NCBI GenBank assembly: GCA_029884455.1
Contig: JAOUHU010000007.1
Span: forward strand, 24,780 to 88,779
Origin: Gammaproteobacteria bacterium
GTDB taxonomy: Bacteria > Pseudomonadota > Gammaproteobacteria > Steroidobacterales > Woeseiaceae
Length of the DNA stretch: 64,000 nucleotides
Direction of reading: 5' to 3'
The position numbers and the translations under genes are program-made. Positions 1 to 8,576 of this stretch are shown here, piece by piece; the first letter of the stretch is position 1, and every line of letters begins with the position of its first letter. Under the pieces are notes generated by a model. That model was given only the letters and a program-made list of their open reading frames with translations, was not told the DNA's origin and did no database searches.

Positions 1-279
1 CTGCGCCAGCTCTCCGGCCTGGCTCAGGGCCCGGCCCAGGTCCAGGACCCGGACCGGATTCCTGTTGCTGTCATCGAAAAGCTGCTGGAACTCTTGCACA
101 GCCTCGGCTGCTCGATCCTGCTGCAACAGCGCGACACCCAGCGTCCTGCGCGCGCCGTCGTTGGCTGGCGCTGTCCGCAAGATGGCCCGGGCATGCTGCT
201 CGGCCAGCTGTGGCTGACCTTCCTCTAGCAGTTGTGTAGCTCGCAACAGCTCCGCCTGTACATTGTCAGATGTTGGCAC
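1..279 (-). CDS. TPR-repeat protein, N-terminal fragment
   Basis: Reading the minus strand from a GTG at 279-277 gives 93 open codons that run off the window start. The translation is helical and rich in Leu, Ala and Gln (ELLRATQLLEEGQPQLAEQ, then LGVALLQQDRAAEAVQEFQQ), with the small/large residue spacing of tetratricopeptide repeats. An in-frame TGA lies just upstream of the GTG, which fixes the earliest possible start. A weak TAAAAT -10 lies at about 310-316. TPR proteins are protein-binding scaffolds; in gammaproteobacteria this N-terminus is often joined to a sulfotransferase domain, but the rest lies outside the window, so no function can be given. Confidence 0.7.
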   Translation of the reverse strand, partial: MPTSDNVQAELLRATQLLEEGQPQLAEQHARAILRTAPANDGARRTLGVALLQQDRAAEAVQEFQQLFDDSNRNPVRVLDLGRALSQAGELAQ

Positions 280-359
280 TATTCATTCCGTCGTGCTTGG
301 GGGCCGCCTATTTTACGACAGCTGGGGTCCGCTTGCGCGGTTATGCTGCTGGCGGGCTG

Positions 360-2123
360 TCAGTGCCGCGGAATTGGCTCGCCAAGTATCAGCGCGCGAA
401 CATACTTGACCGGTGGCGAGCCATAGCTCAGCGCCTGGTCGTGGTAGCGGCGCAGCGTGAATTCCTCGCCCCAGGCCGCTTCCACAGCGCGACGCATCTC
501 GATATGTTCCTGGTAGCCGACGAAGTAGGTCGACAGTTGCGCCGCGGTTAACTGGGCGCGTACCCACTTGCCGGCGGCCTCGCGCTCTTCCTGGAAACCA
601 CCTTCTATCATTAGCTTCATCGCCGCGTCGCGGGTCATGCCGTCGACATGAATTGCGGAGTCGATGATCGCATTCGTTACAGCACGCAAATACCATTTGA
701 GATTGATCAGGCGCATCAGTGGATCATGATTGAGGTAGCCTTCGTCGATCATGACGCGTTCTGCGTACACGGCCCAGCCCTCAATGAATGGACCCGAGCC
801 AAGCACCGCGCGCAACGTCGATGGGTAGCGGTTGCTCAAAGCCAGCTGCAGGTAATGGCCGGGAACACCTTCATGAATCGTCAGGTCCTGGATGGAATAC
901 AGGTTGTATTCGCGCAGGAATGAATTGACCTGTGTCTCAGTCCAGTCGCCCGGCAAGGGCGCCACTGCATAGAATGCGGCCTGACCCTGGTCCAGCGGTC
1001 CGGGGGCATCGAGATAGGCGACCGATACACCACGTTGAAACTCCGGCATGATAATGATCTCGACCGGATCATCCGGCATCGTGACAATATTTTTTTCGAT
1101 CACGAAGTCGGTAGCTTGCTGCAATTGCTGCTTTGCGATCTCAACGATTCCATCAGGTGGCGGCAATTGTTGGTAAGCCTGCTCCAGCGCGGCGCGAATT
1201 ATCACCTGCTTGTATGGTTCATCAGGTGAATCGGGAAATGATGTAAACGGATGTGCACGCAGGTACACCTCCTTCGCTATCTCATACATCTGGCCGCGTA
1301 CTGCTTCGTATTCACTTTCAGCGCGCGTTTTTATGTCGCGGCGTCCGAGCGGCGAATCGAGTGCAAATGCAAGCTTCTTGTCATAAAGTTCCGCACCGAC
1401 CCGGAAGTCGCCGGCGGCCTGTGGCAGTAACTCCTGTTCCAGCCAGTTCTGGTGCAGCGCAATCGCATCCTTGGCAATTTCTATCGCGCTGTTAAGACGC
1501 GTGCGAGTCGTGGCCGAAACTGCAGCCATCTGTGGCGCGATCATCGAGTCAATAATCGAGATCAGCCCCTGGTTCTGCTGCACGGCAGTTTCAGCGTGAA
1601 TTTTTGGTACACGTGCAGGTTCAATAGAGCTGCGAGCCTGCGACAGGAATTGCGGCAGTTGTTCCATTCTCGCAGCTGCATTGGCAAGTCGTGTTTCTAG
1701 CGGCGCAAAGTCACGAGCAACGAGTCCATAAATGGCATTGCCAGAAACGTTGACATAGTAGAGTGGGTTCCATGCCCATTCCCGCAAAGTCTCGATCGCC
1801 CAGATCCGTGAATCAAGTTCATTACGCAGCAGCTCGGCATCAACCTGGTTCGCACGCGACAACTCGTCACGATCGATAGCCGCAAGTGCGCTGCGATGTT
1901 CGACATAGCGCGCCAGCGTTCTTTCGCGCGCCGCAGTATCGACCTGGTCCAGCTGGTCATCAGCGCTATGATCCCCGGTGAGCGTGGCAGAAACCGGTGA
2001 AAACACTGCCAGATCGCCAATAAAATCTGTGGCGAGTTTTTCGAAAACCGAATCTTCCCGTTCAGCGCCGAACGCGAGCAACGGCATGAGTAGGAACGCA
2101 AGCGTCGATCTGGCTATGGTCAT
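360..2123 (-). CDS. DUF885 family exported metallopeptidase-like protein
   Basis: The 587-residue product starts with a signal peptide (MTIARSTLAFLLMPLLAFGA), so it is exported. It has the hallmark DUF885 motif HEGVPGH near residue 414, an HExxxGH variant of a zinc-peptidase site, followed by FIEGWAVYAE, whose Glu is a plausible third ligand. Length agrees with the family (about 570-600). Members are widespread in Gammaproteobacteria; a peptidase role is inferred from the motif and no substrate is known. ATG at 2123 is preferred; an in-frame GTG six bases upstream is possible, and neither has a clear Shine-Dalgarno. It is transcribed divergently from the L,D-transpeptidase at 2209. Confidence 0.85.
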   Translation of the reverse strand: MTIARSTLAFLLMPLLAFGAEREDSVFEKLATDFIGDLAVFSPVSATLTGDHSADDQLDQVDTAARERTLARYVEHRSALAAIDRDELSRANQVDAELLRNELDSRIWAIETLREWAWNPLYYVNVSGNAIYGLVARDFAPLETRLANAAARMEQLPQFLSQARSSIEPARVPKIHAETAVQQNQGLISIIDSMIAPQMAAVSATTRTRLNSAIEIAKDAIALHQNWLEQELLPQAAGDFRVGAELYDKKLAFALDSPLGRRDIKTRAESEYEAVRGQMYEIAKEVYLRAHPFTSFPDSPDEPYKQVIIRAALEQAYQQLPPPDGIVEIAKQQLQQATDFVIEKNIVTMPDDPVEIIIMPEFQRGVSVAYLDAPGPLDQGQAAFYAVAPLPGDWTETQVNSFLREYNLYSIQDLTIHEGVPGHYLQLALSNRYPSTLRAVLGSGPFIEGWAVYAERVMIDEGYLNHDPLMRLINLKWYLRAVTNAIIDSAIHVDGMTRDAAMKLMIEGGFQEEREAAGKWVRAQLTAAQLSTYFVGYQEHIEMRRAVEAAWGEEFTLRRYHDQALSYGSPPVKYVRALILGEPIPRH

Positions 2124-2208
2124 GGACACGGTGGGTCACCGGAAATACAGGATTGATGCGCAACAACATAGCATGGAGACGGATTCCGGGCAGCTGTATT
2201 ATCGATCC

Positions 2209-3105
2209 ATGTTGCGCCGCTTACTCTACTGGATTGTGCTTTTGCCGTGTGTCATCGCGGCGCAGGAAGCTGCCGTTCCGGCATACGTACTATTGCTGCC
2301 GCCGAGCGTACAAACGGTGCTGATCGCGGAGACCGATACAGCGACTTTATACCGCTATACGGCCAGCGATAGCGGGCTGGTGCCGGCCGACCAGCAGCGC
2401 ATGTCGGTCGGCCAGGATGGCGTTGGCAAGCAAAATGCAGGGGATCGCAGAACACCACTTGGTGTCTATTTTGTTGCCGAGGAACTTGATACCCGCACGC
2501 TGCATGAAAAATACGGCCCGGTCGCGTTCCCGCTGGACTACCCGAATGCCTGGGATACGCTCAATAACAGGAGCGGCTACGGCATCTGGATACACGGCGT
2601 GGCGCCAAACACCTGGCCGCGGCCGGAACGTGATACCGATGGCTGCATCGCGCTGGACAACGAGTCCCTGCTGGTATTGCGGCGCTATCTTGTGCCGACG
2701 CAAACGCCGGTTATTGTCACTCGCGGTCTTGGCCTCACAAGTCATGCGGAGCTGGCGCGCATGCGCGAACAATTACTCGCTGCCCTGCAGTCCTGGGTGG
2801 AGAGCTATCGCGCCGGTGACTGGCACAGGTTCCTGGGATTGTACGCGGACGATTTCAACTACCGCGGCATGAGCCGCTCTGAGTGGTCGGTGTATCGCCT
2901 GCAGTCGGCCGGCAATCGGCAGCTTTCGGACTTCGCCGTCGATGAAGTCATGTTGCTCAAGGATCCGGACGAGCCAGGCCTATATATCAGCCGATTTCAG
3001 CAAAAAATGGCCGCGGACGGCCATTTGCTTGCCATTACGAAACGCCTTTACTGGCGCGAGACCGACAGTGGTGAGCTGAAAATCGTCGCTGAAGACAACG
3101 GCTAG
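2209..3105 (+). CDS. L,D-transpeptidase (YkuD domain) with C-terminal NTF2-like domain
   Basis: The product (298 aa) begins with a signal peptide (MLRRLLYWIVLLPCVIAAQ). Residues about 35-170 form a YkuD domain with IHGVAP (His about 129) and DTDGCIAL (catalytic Cys about 146), the active-site signature of enzymes that make 3-3 peptidoglycan cross-links or attach proteins to murein in the periplasm. Residues about 185-298 look like an NTF2/SnoaL-like fold (WVESYRAGDWHRFLGLYADDF), an arrangement known in Cds6-type L,D-transpeptidases. The in-frame ATG at 2173 is less likely because it would put 12 polar residues before the signal peptide. Its stop shares a CTAG with the stop of the convergent dsbA-like gene. 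Confidence 0.88.
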   Translation: MLRRLLYWIVLLPCVIAAQEAAVPAYVLLLPPSVQTVLIAETDTATLYRYTASDSGLVPADQQRMSVGQDGVGKQNAGDRRTPLGVYFVAEELDTRTLHEKYGPVAFPLDYPNAWDTLNNRSGYGIWIHGVAPNTWPRPERDTDGCIALDNESLLVLRRYLVPTQTPVIVTRGLGLTSHAELARMREQLLAALQSWVESYRAGDWHRFLGLYADDFNYRGMSRSEWSVYRLQSAGNRQLSDFAVDEVMLLKDPDEPGLYISRFQQKMAADGHLLAITKRLYWRETDSGELKIVAEDNG

Positions 3106-3956
3106 CGAGCACCTTCACGTGCAATCAGTTCGTTGATTACCTCGATCAGGTTCGGGTAGCTGCCCGCTTCGGCGCCACCGGTACGGTATTTACCGTTGAC
3201 AACCACGGTTGGTACGTTCTGGATCCCATAGCGGCGCGCCAGGTCTTCGGCGACGCGCAACTTCTGGCTGACCTCAAATGACTTCCAGGCGCGCTGAAAG
3301 TCATCTGCACTGACATCGAACCGTGCGAACAGCGCTTGTATGGATGCTTCTGAGCCGAGCCGATTTCCACGACGATGATACTCATTGAACACCGCTTCAT
3401 GAAAAGCAGCCGGATCCTTAATTACACCATTCCTGCCCAGGACTTCCTCGGTGTAGTACAACTGAGCATGCATTTTCAGTCCCGCATTCCACATCGCAGG
3501 GACACGTACAAAACTAACGTTTGCCGGTTTGTCGGCAGCCCAGGGATTGATAAATTTTTCGAAGTCAAAACAATGCGGGCAGCCGTACCAGAAAAACTCT
3601 GCAACCTCGATCTTGTCAGCACCACCAACGGTAGGTTGGGTTGGCACGAGCCGGAAATAGTGTTGATTTTCCTTGTACTTCCATTCCCGTGCCGGCGGCG
3701 CTGGCTCAACCGCCTCCCTCTGGGCCAAAACGATTTGCTGCTCGCCTGATTCCGGTTCCGCCGCAGATTCTTCGACGACTTCAAGTACTTCGTCGCTGGT
3801 TTCCGCTTCGCCAGGAGTCTCGGCGACATCTGCCGCGGGCTCCTGCGCGGTGTCTTCGATTACTGCCTCTGCAGCATCGGTTGGTGCAGCCGGGTCGTCA
3901 CTGCCGCAGGCTGCCAGCAATAACAACGCAGCGCCCATGCATAAAAACTTTTTCAT
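3102..3956 (-). CDS. dsbA: DsbA-like thiol:disulfide oxidoreductase, predicted lipoprotein
   Basis: This 284-residue thioredoxin-fold protein carries the DsbA active site CPHC near residue 127 (FFWYGCPHCFDFEK) and the cis-proline loop NVPTVVV. DsbA oxidises cysteines of exported proteins. Unlike classical DsbA it starts with a lipobox (LLLLAAC, Cys 17) followed by about 75 Ala/Glu/Asp-rich residues before the fold, so it is probably tethered to a membrane by a flexible acidic linker. Its ATG (3956-3954) abuts the TAG stop of the cytochrome c4 gene with no gap, which suggests translational coupling. The cc4-dsbA pair near engB and polA is a conserved pseudomonad/xanthomonad arrangement. Confidence 0.9.
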   Translation of the reverse strand: MKKFLCMGAALLLLAACGSDDPAAPTDAAEAVIEDTAQEPAADVAETPGEAETSDEVLEVVEESAAEPESGEQQIVLAQREAVEPAPPAREWKYKENQHYFRLVPTQPTVGGADKIEVAEFFWYGCPHCFDFEKFINPWAADKPANVSFVRVPAMWNAGLKMHAQLYYTEEVLGRNGVIKDPAAFHEAVFNEYHRRGNRLGSEASIQALFARFDVSADDFQRAWKSFEVSQKLRVAEDLARRYGIQNVPTVVVNGKYRTGGAEAGSYPNLIEVINELIAREGAR

Positions 3957-4601
3957 CTATTTCAAACCCTGTATGTAGGAGGAAATGGCCGTAATCTCTT
4001 CCTTGCTCATACGTCCCGCAATGTCGCGCATGATCTTGGTCTTGCCGTCCGAGGTTCTCGACTCAGCCGCATAGTCACGCAATTGCTTGGCAGTGTATGT
4101 GGCATGTTGACCACTCAGCATTGGATAAGTTGCAGCCGGGTTGCCGCGTCCGGTTGGGCCATGGCAGGCAAGGCACGCGGGTACTTTGGTCTGCTCGTTA
4201 CCGCCGCGATAAAGAGCTTCGGCGCGTGCCAGCATTTGCTCATCGGCGACCGAATTCACGGCGGCAGGCAGACTCTCAAAATAAACGGCGAGGTCACGAA
4301 TATCCTGGTCCGATAATGGCATTGCCATGCTGGTCATCAGCGGGTCGCTGCGAGTGGCCTTGCCGTCCGCGCCAGGCTGAAATGCTTTCAGCTGGGCAAC
4401 GATGTAGGGAGCGTTCTGGCCTGCAAGGTTCGGCCACATGGGGTTGGCGCTGTTGCCGGCCGTGCCATGACAGGCGGAACAGGTAATCGACTTGGCCTTG
4501 CCCGCTTCAGCCGAACCGTCAACAAGACTGTCGGCGCTGACAGGCAGGGACGCCAGTGCCAGGACGGCAACGGCGCATAAAGTATTGATACTGGTTTTCA
4601 T
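3957..4601 (-). CDS. Cytochrome c4-type dihaem cytochrome
   Basis: The 214-residue product has a Sec signal peptide and two haem c sites, CSACH and CLACH, about 95 residues apart, each in a homologous half with a later Met (MAMPLSD; RMSKEE) able to act as sixth ligand. This duplication is diagnostic of cytochrome c4, a periplasmic electron carrier feeding terminal oxidases. An in-frame GTG at 4607 would add two residues; ATG at 4601 is used here. The gene is followed without a gap by the DsbA-like gene and is divergent from engB. Confidence 0.92.
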   Translation of the reverse strand: MKTSINTLCAVAVLALASLPVSADSLVDGSAEAGKAKSITCSACHGTAGNSANPMWPNLAGQNAPYIVAQLKAFQPGADGKATRSDPLMTSMAMPLSDQDIRDLAVYFESLPAAVNSVADEQMLARAEALYRGGNEQTKVPACLACHGPTGRGNPAATYPMLSGQHATYTAKQLRDYAAESRTSDGKTKIMRDIAGRMSKEEITAISSYIQGLK

Positions 4602-4776
4602 ATTCACTTAACCGCTACATCCTCGCGATGGCCAAGACCACCGCTCACAGGTTTTGATTATGCCCCGCTATCATCGGGGGGCGACGGACTGCGAAGCGCT
4701 CGAAGCCTTGCCGCATAAGCCCGAAGCGCTCAGACTCTGGGGCCAAATTATACACGACAATCTCCGGGCGTAACCC
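4602..4776. promoter_or_regulatory. Divergent cytochrome c4 / engB intergenic region
   Basis: This 175-base spacer must hold both promoters. It contains the nonamer GAAGCGCTC twice (4693-4701 and 4723-4731), exactly 30 bases apart, each with an AGCGCT palindrome, and a short CCCCG/CGGGG hairpin at about 4663-4679. TATACA at 4749-4754 could be an engB -10, but no convincing -35 is visible. Assignment as regulatory is inference from position and spacing only. Confidence 0.3.
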
Positions 4777-5373
4777 ATGTCGCAGTACCCGAATGCCGCA
4801 TTTATCAAGAGCGCGAACGCTCTGGATCAGTTTCCAGTGGATTCAGGTTCGGAGGTCGCCGTCGCCGGTCGTTCCAATGCGGGTAAATCCAGCGCCATCA
4901 ATATTATTGTCAACCGGCGTCAATTTGCGCGTACCAGCAAGACGCCGGGTCGGACGCAGCTGGTTAACTTTTTCAAGCTCAGCGACGGGCAAAGGCTGGT
5001 CGATTTGCCAGGCTACGGTTTCGCGCGCGTCGCCGATTCGATGCGCGAGCATTGGGGCGAGTTGTTGTCCGGTTATTTTCAGATTCGCCAAAGCCTGTCG
5101 GGCCTGTTGCTGGTGGCGGACATGCGTCGACGTCTCACGGACTATGATCGGGCGATGCTGCAATTCGCTGCGGACGTGCAGGTACCCGTGCATGTGCTGC
5201 TGACCAAGGCGGACAAGCTCAAACGCGGACCGGCAGCCGCTGCAGTGTTCGAAGTGCAGCGAGAGCTGGCGGGCAGGGCGACGGTGCAGGCATTCTCGGC
5301 AACCAGCCGACTGGGCGAGGACCAGGCCCGGCAAAAGCTCGAAGACTTCCTGCGCACTCCGCGACCTGCATAA
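4777..5373 (+). CDS. engB: Ribosome biogenesis GTPase EngB (YihA/YsxC)
   Basis: The 198-residue product has all G motifs in order: G1 GRSNAGKS, G2 TPGRTQ, G3 DLPG, G4 TKAD and G5 SAT. This is the compact EngB family, a GTPase that acts in late assembly of the 50S subunit and is usually essential. Length is typical (about 200). It is convergent with polA, as in E. coli and Pseudomonas. Its stop codon lies in the A-tract next to the hairpin at 5379-5404. Confidence 0.96.
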   Translation: MSQYPNAAFIKSANALDQFPVDSGSEVAVAGRSNAGKSSAINIIVNRRQFARTSKTPGRTQLVNFFKLSDGQRLVDLPGYGFARVADSMREHWGELLSGYFQIRQSLSGLLLVADMRRRLTDYDRAMLQFAADVQVPVHVLLTKADKLKRGPAAAAVFEVQRELAGRATVQAFSATSRLGEDQARQKLEDFLRTPRPA

Positions 5374-5535
5374 AAAAGGCCCCGGGACACGAGGTGCCCG
5401 GGGCAGTAAAAAGCAACCAGCTTTGGGGTTACCTGGTCGCGCACTCGTTTAGGGAGGTAAACGGGTGAAGTGACAAAGTGCACTCAGAGAACATAGAGTC
5501 TGGACTGACTCTAAAGTTCCTCGCAATACGTAAAT
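5371..5535 (-). ncRNA. Candidate small RNA in the polA-engB gap (Spot 42/ErsA position)
   Basis: The 248-base gap downstream of polA and convergent with engB is where E. coli carries spf (Spot 42) and Pseudomonas carries ErsA, in the same orientation as here. On the minus strand I see in order: TATAAA (5547-5542) as a possible -10; a hairpin with 7-bp arms TAGAGTC/GACTCTA (5513-5494); a 6-bp hairpin CGTTTA/TAAACG (5463-5446) presenting CCTCCC in its loop, complementary to a Shine-Dalgarno; a weak ACCAG/CTGGT stem; and a strong intrinsic terminator. No ORF is plausible. Synteny and structure are seen; expression and the 5' end are inferred. Confidence 0.55.
5372..5404 (-). terminator. Intrinsic terminator, minus strand
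   Basis: Perfect 8-bp arms GCCCCGGG (5379-5386) and CCCGGGGC (5397-5404) enclose a 10-base loop. On the minus strand the stem is followed by C and six T residues, so it should stop transcripts coming from polA or the candidate small RNA. On the plus strand there is no T-tract, though the hairpin directly follows engB. Confidence 0.85.
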
Positions 5536-5621
5536 CTTGGATTTATATGCAATTTTAGGAAGACGCAGCAGGCGCTTTTCGGCCAGGTTGTGGCAGGCCG
5601 CCTGCCACAATTCGTCTGTAG

Positions 5622-8327
5622 CTAGTGCGCTTCGTCCCAGTTGAGGCCGCGGCCGACGTCGACCCTGAGCGGTACTGCGAGTTCCGCTGCGGCACACATG
5701 ATCTTGCGGACCTGGTCCTGAAAGGCGTCGACCTGGTCGCTGGCGACCTCAAATACAAGTTCGTCGTGTACCTGCATAATCATGCGGCCGTCGGGCCTCG
5801 CCGCGAGCAGCCAGTCGTGCACTGAGATCATTGCGCGCTTGATGATGTCCGCGGCGGTGCCCTGCATGGGCGCATTGATCGCTGTGCGTTCCGCGTACTG
5901 GCGCAAATTTGCATTGCGTGAATTGATATCGGGCAGGTACAGGCGGCGGCCGAAAACAGTTTCGACAAAACCCTCAACGCGGGCCTGCTCACGAATGGCT
6001 TCCATAAATGCCTTGATCCCGGGGTAGCGATCGAAATACAGGTTGACGTACTCCTGTGCCTGGCCGCGCGCGATCCCGAGCTGTTTGGCCAGGCCAAAAG
6101 CAGACATGCCGTACATCAGGCCAAAATTGATTGCCTTCGCCGAGCGGCGCTGCTCCGCGGTGACATCTTCGAGCGGCAGTTCGAACACTTCAGCGGCGGT
6201 CGCCTGGTGAACGTCCAAATCGGCGGCAAACGCCTTGCACAGTCCTGCATCACCAGACAGGTGTGCCATGATGCGCAATTCGATCTGCGAATAGTCAGCG
6301 GCGAGCAACAAATAGCCCGGCGGTGCGATAAATGCCTGGCGAATGCGGCGACCTTCCGGTGAGCGAATCGGAATGTTTTGCAGGTTCGGGTCGGTGGATG
6401 ACAATCGTCCGGTGGCGGCAATCGCCTGGTGATAGGAGGTATGCACCCGACCGGTGCTCGGCGCTATCTGTAGCGGCAACTTGTCGGTATAGGTGCTTTT
6501 GAGTTTACTGACACTGCGGTAGTCCATGATCACTCGCGGTAGCTCGTACTCGTCGGCCAGTTCGATCAGCACATCTTCCGCAGTGGAAGGCTGTCCTTTC
6601 GGAGTTTTGCGAAGCACCGGCAGGCCGAGCTTTTCGAACAGTATTTCCTGCAGTTGTTTGGGTGAACCCAGATTGAAGGGACCGCCGGCGAGTGTGTGAG
6701 CCTCGGTCTCGAGTGCCTGCATTTTTTTTGCCAGTTCCGTGCTTTGTGCGGCCAGCATCTTGCGATCAATCAGCACGCCGGTTTCCTCCATCTGCCAAAG
6801 CACCGGTACCAATGGCTGCTCGATGTCTTCGTACACGCGCAATAGCGACCCGGTCGCCTTGAGTTTCGCGATCAGGGTTTGGTGCAGCTGCAAGGTGACA
6901 TCGGCGTCCTCGGCCGCATACGGTGCCGCCGTCTCCAGATCGATCTGGTTGAAGCTCAGTTGTTTTGCGCCTTTGCCGGCAACGTCCTCGTAATGAATGG
7001 TGTCTCGATCCAGGTACAGGCGCGCAACCGAATCCATGTCGTGACGCGTCGCAACGCTGTTGAGCACATAGGACTCGAGCATGGAATCAAAGCGCATGCC
7101 GGCGAGCCGGATGCCATGCCTGGCGAGCACGTGTGCGTCGTACTTTAGGTGATGGCCGACTTTGCTGGCCTGCGGGTCTTCGAAAAAAGTTCTAAATTTT
7201 TCAAGTACTTCAGTGCGCGGCAATTGGTCCGGTGCACCCGGGTAGTCGTGGCCCACCGGAATGTACGCCGCCTCGCCCGCGTGTACGGCCAGTGATATGC
7301 CAACCACCTCGGCCGCCATGTAGTCGAGGCTCGTGGTCTCGGTATCGACGGCAACCAGTTCGGCATTTCGCACTTTCTGCAGCCATCGATCAAAGCTTGC
7401 CCAGTCGAGTACCGTTTCATAATGATTTTCACCGGTAGCCGCAGGAGCGGACTGCCCTGTCTCAGCAGCGGCCGGCAAGTCATCGAGCTGGCGCAACAAT
7501 GTGCGTAACTCGAAACGCGTGTACACACTTTTCAGCTTCCGAACATCGGCTGTCGCTGGTTGCAAATCATCAATGGCAAACGGCAGTTCGACGTCGAGCT
7601 TGATTGTCGCAAGCTGCTGCGACAGCCGTAGCTGGTCAATATTTTCGCGCAGACTGTCGCCGACCTTGCCGCTAATCTCGTCGGAGTGCTCGACGATGCC
7701 CTCGGCAGTGCCAAACTGGTTGAGCCATTTCGCCGCAGTTTTGGCGCCCACCTTCGGAACGCCCGGAATATTGTCCGAGCTGTCACCGACCAGCGCGAGG
7801 TAATCAATAATCTGCTCCGGGAACACGTCGAACTTTGCTTTCACTGCGTCGCGGTCCAACACGCTGTCGGTCATTGTATTGACCAGCGTGACGCGGTCAT
7901 TGACGAGCTGCGCCATATCCTTGTCGCCGGTTGACACCAGCACATCGAGACCGGCATCCGCGGCACGTTTGCAAAGAGTTCCAATGACATCGTCTGCCTC
8001 GACACCGGCGATCTGCAGCAAAGGCAGTCCCATCGCTTTTACAGCATCCAGAATCGGCTCAAGCTGCGCGCGCAGCTCGTCCGGCATTGGCGGCCGGGTA
8101 GCCTTGTAGTCGGCAAAGAATTCATCACGAAAGGTCTTGCCAGGCGCGTCGAAAACCACGGCGATATGTGTAGCTGGTTGTTCGCGAACCAGCTTGTTGA
8201 TCATGTTTAATACGCCGTGCAGGGCGCCTGTCGGCTCGCCCTTCGAGTTCGTGAGTTTAGGCAGGGCGTGAAACGCCCGATACAGATAGGACGAGCCGTC
8301 AATCAGGATCAGATCTGCGCCCGGCAT
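5622..8327 (-). CDS. polA: DNA polymerase I
   Basis: A full-length 901-residue PolA. It has an N-terminal 5'-3' exonuclease (about 1-290; VEADDVIGT, GDKDMAQLV, GDSSDNIPGVPKVGAKTA), a 3'-5' exonuclease with intact acidic residues (DTETTSLD, HHLKYDAHVL, YAAEDADVT), and a polymerase with motif A DYSQIELR, motif B KAINFGLMYG and motif C QVHDELVFEV. It acts in Okazaki fragment maturation and excision repair. It starts 8 bases after lptM stops, so both are probably cotranscribed. A 10-bp hairpin (TTGTGGCAGG/CCTGCCACAA, 5587-5609) follows the stop, without a T-tract. Confidence 0.98.
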   Translation of the reverse strand: MPGADLILIDGSSYLYRAFHALPKLTNSKGEPTGALHGVLNMINKLVREQPATHIAVVFDAPGKTFRDEFFADYKATRPPMPDELRAQLEPILDAVKAMGLPLLQIAGVEADDVIGTLCKRAADAGLDVLVSTGDKDMAQLVNDRVTLVNTMTDSVLDRDAVKAKFDVFPEQIIDYLALVGDSSDNIPGVPKVGAKTAAKWLNQFGTAEGIVEHSDEISGKVGDSLRENIDQLRLSQQLATIKLDVELPFAIDDLQPATADVRKLKSVYTRFELRTLLRQLDDLPAAAETGQSAPAATGENHYETVLDWASFDRWLQKVRNAELVAVDTETTSLDYMAAEVVGISLAVHAGEAAYIPVGHDYPGAPDQLPRTEVLEKFRTFFEDPQASKVGHHLKYDAHVLARHGIRLAGMRFDSMLESYVLNSVATRHDMDSVARLYLDRDTIHYEDVAGKGAKQLSFNQIDLETAAPYAAEDADVTLQLHQTLIAKLKATGSLLRVYEDIEQPLVPVLWQMEETGVLIDRKMLAAQSTELAKKMQALETEAHTLAGGPFNLGSPKQLQEILFEKLGLPVLRKTPKGQPSTAEDVLIELADEYELPRVIMDYRSVSKLKSTYTDKLPLQIAPSTGRVHTSYHQAIAATGRLSSTDPNLQNIPIRSPEGRRIRQAFIAPPGYLLLAADYSQIELRIMAHLSGDAGLCKAFAADLDVHQATAAEVFELPLEDVTAEQRRSAKAINFGLMYGMSAFGLAKQLGIARGQAQEYVNLYFDRYPGIKAFMEAIREQARVEGFVETVFGRRLYLPDINSRNANLRQYAERTAINAPMQGTAADIIKRAMISVHDWLLAARPDGRMIMQVHDELVFEVASDQVDAFQDQVRKIMCAAAELAVPLRVDVGRGLNWDEAH

Positions 8328-8335
8328 AGCGGGGC

Positions 8336-8515
8336 TTACTGAGGGTCGGATTCTGCAGCTTCTTCCTTGTCTTCGTCCTCAGTGGCCGTTTGATCGCTAA
8401 CCGGTTGCACAACAGAACTCGGATTACCGGAAACGTACAGTGGACCGCTTTGACCGCAACCGAGCAGGAACATGGTCAGCAGCAATGCCGTGGAATTACG
8501 TACAGGATTTTTCAT
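8336..8515 (-). CDS. lptM: LptM (YifL) small outer-membrane lipoprotein
   Basis: This 59-residue lipoprotein has the lipobox MFLLGC followed by GQSGPLYV, matching the conserved GCGxxGPLY core of YifL/LptM. That protein assists maturation of the LPS translocon LptDE in the outer membrane. The tail is acidic (TEDEDKEEAAESDPQ). ATG at 8515 is chosen because AAGG lies about 10 bases upstream; the TTG at 8524 has none at proper spacing. In enterobacteria lptM precedes dapF; here it precedes polA. Confidence 0.85.
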   Translation of the reverse strand: MKNPVRNSTALLLTMFLLGCGQSGPLYVSGNPSSVVQPVSDQTATEDEDKEEAAESDPQ

Positions 8516-8543
8516 GACTGGCAACCTTTGCGTAGATGGCCCG

Positions 8544-8573
8544 ATTATAAAGAGAAGCGGGACGTATTGTGCA
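8544..8573 (-). promoter_or_regulatory. Promoter of lptM-polA
   Basis: On the minus strand TGCACA (8573-8568) and a perfect TATAAT (8549-8544) are separated by 18 bases. The predicted start, about 8537, lies 20 bases before the lptM ATG. The -35 begins directly after the argH stop at 8577, so lptM-polA has its own promoter and need not be read from the arginine operon. Confidence 0.7.
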
Positions 8574-8576
8574 GAT

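Noticed and set aside
5379..5404. Hairpin as engB terminator on the plus strand
   Set aside because: It has no T-tract on the plus strand; the T-tract is on the minus strand, so it is assigned to the polA/small RNA side. Some effect on engB mRNA is still possible.
5587..5609. 10-bp hairpin right after the polA stop as terminator
   Set aside because: The stem is strong but no T-tract follows on either strand, so termination is not supported; it may be an RNA-stabilising or attenuating structure.
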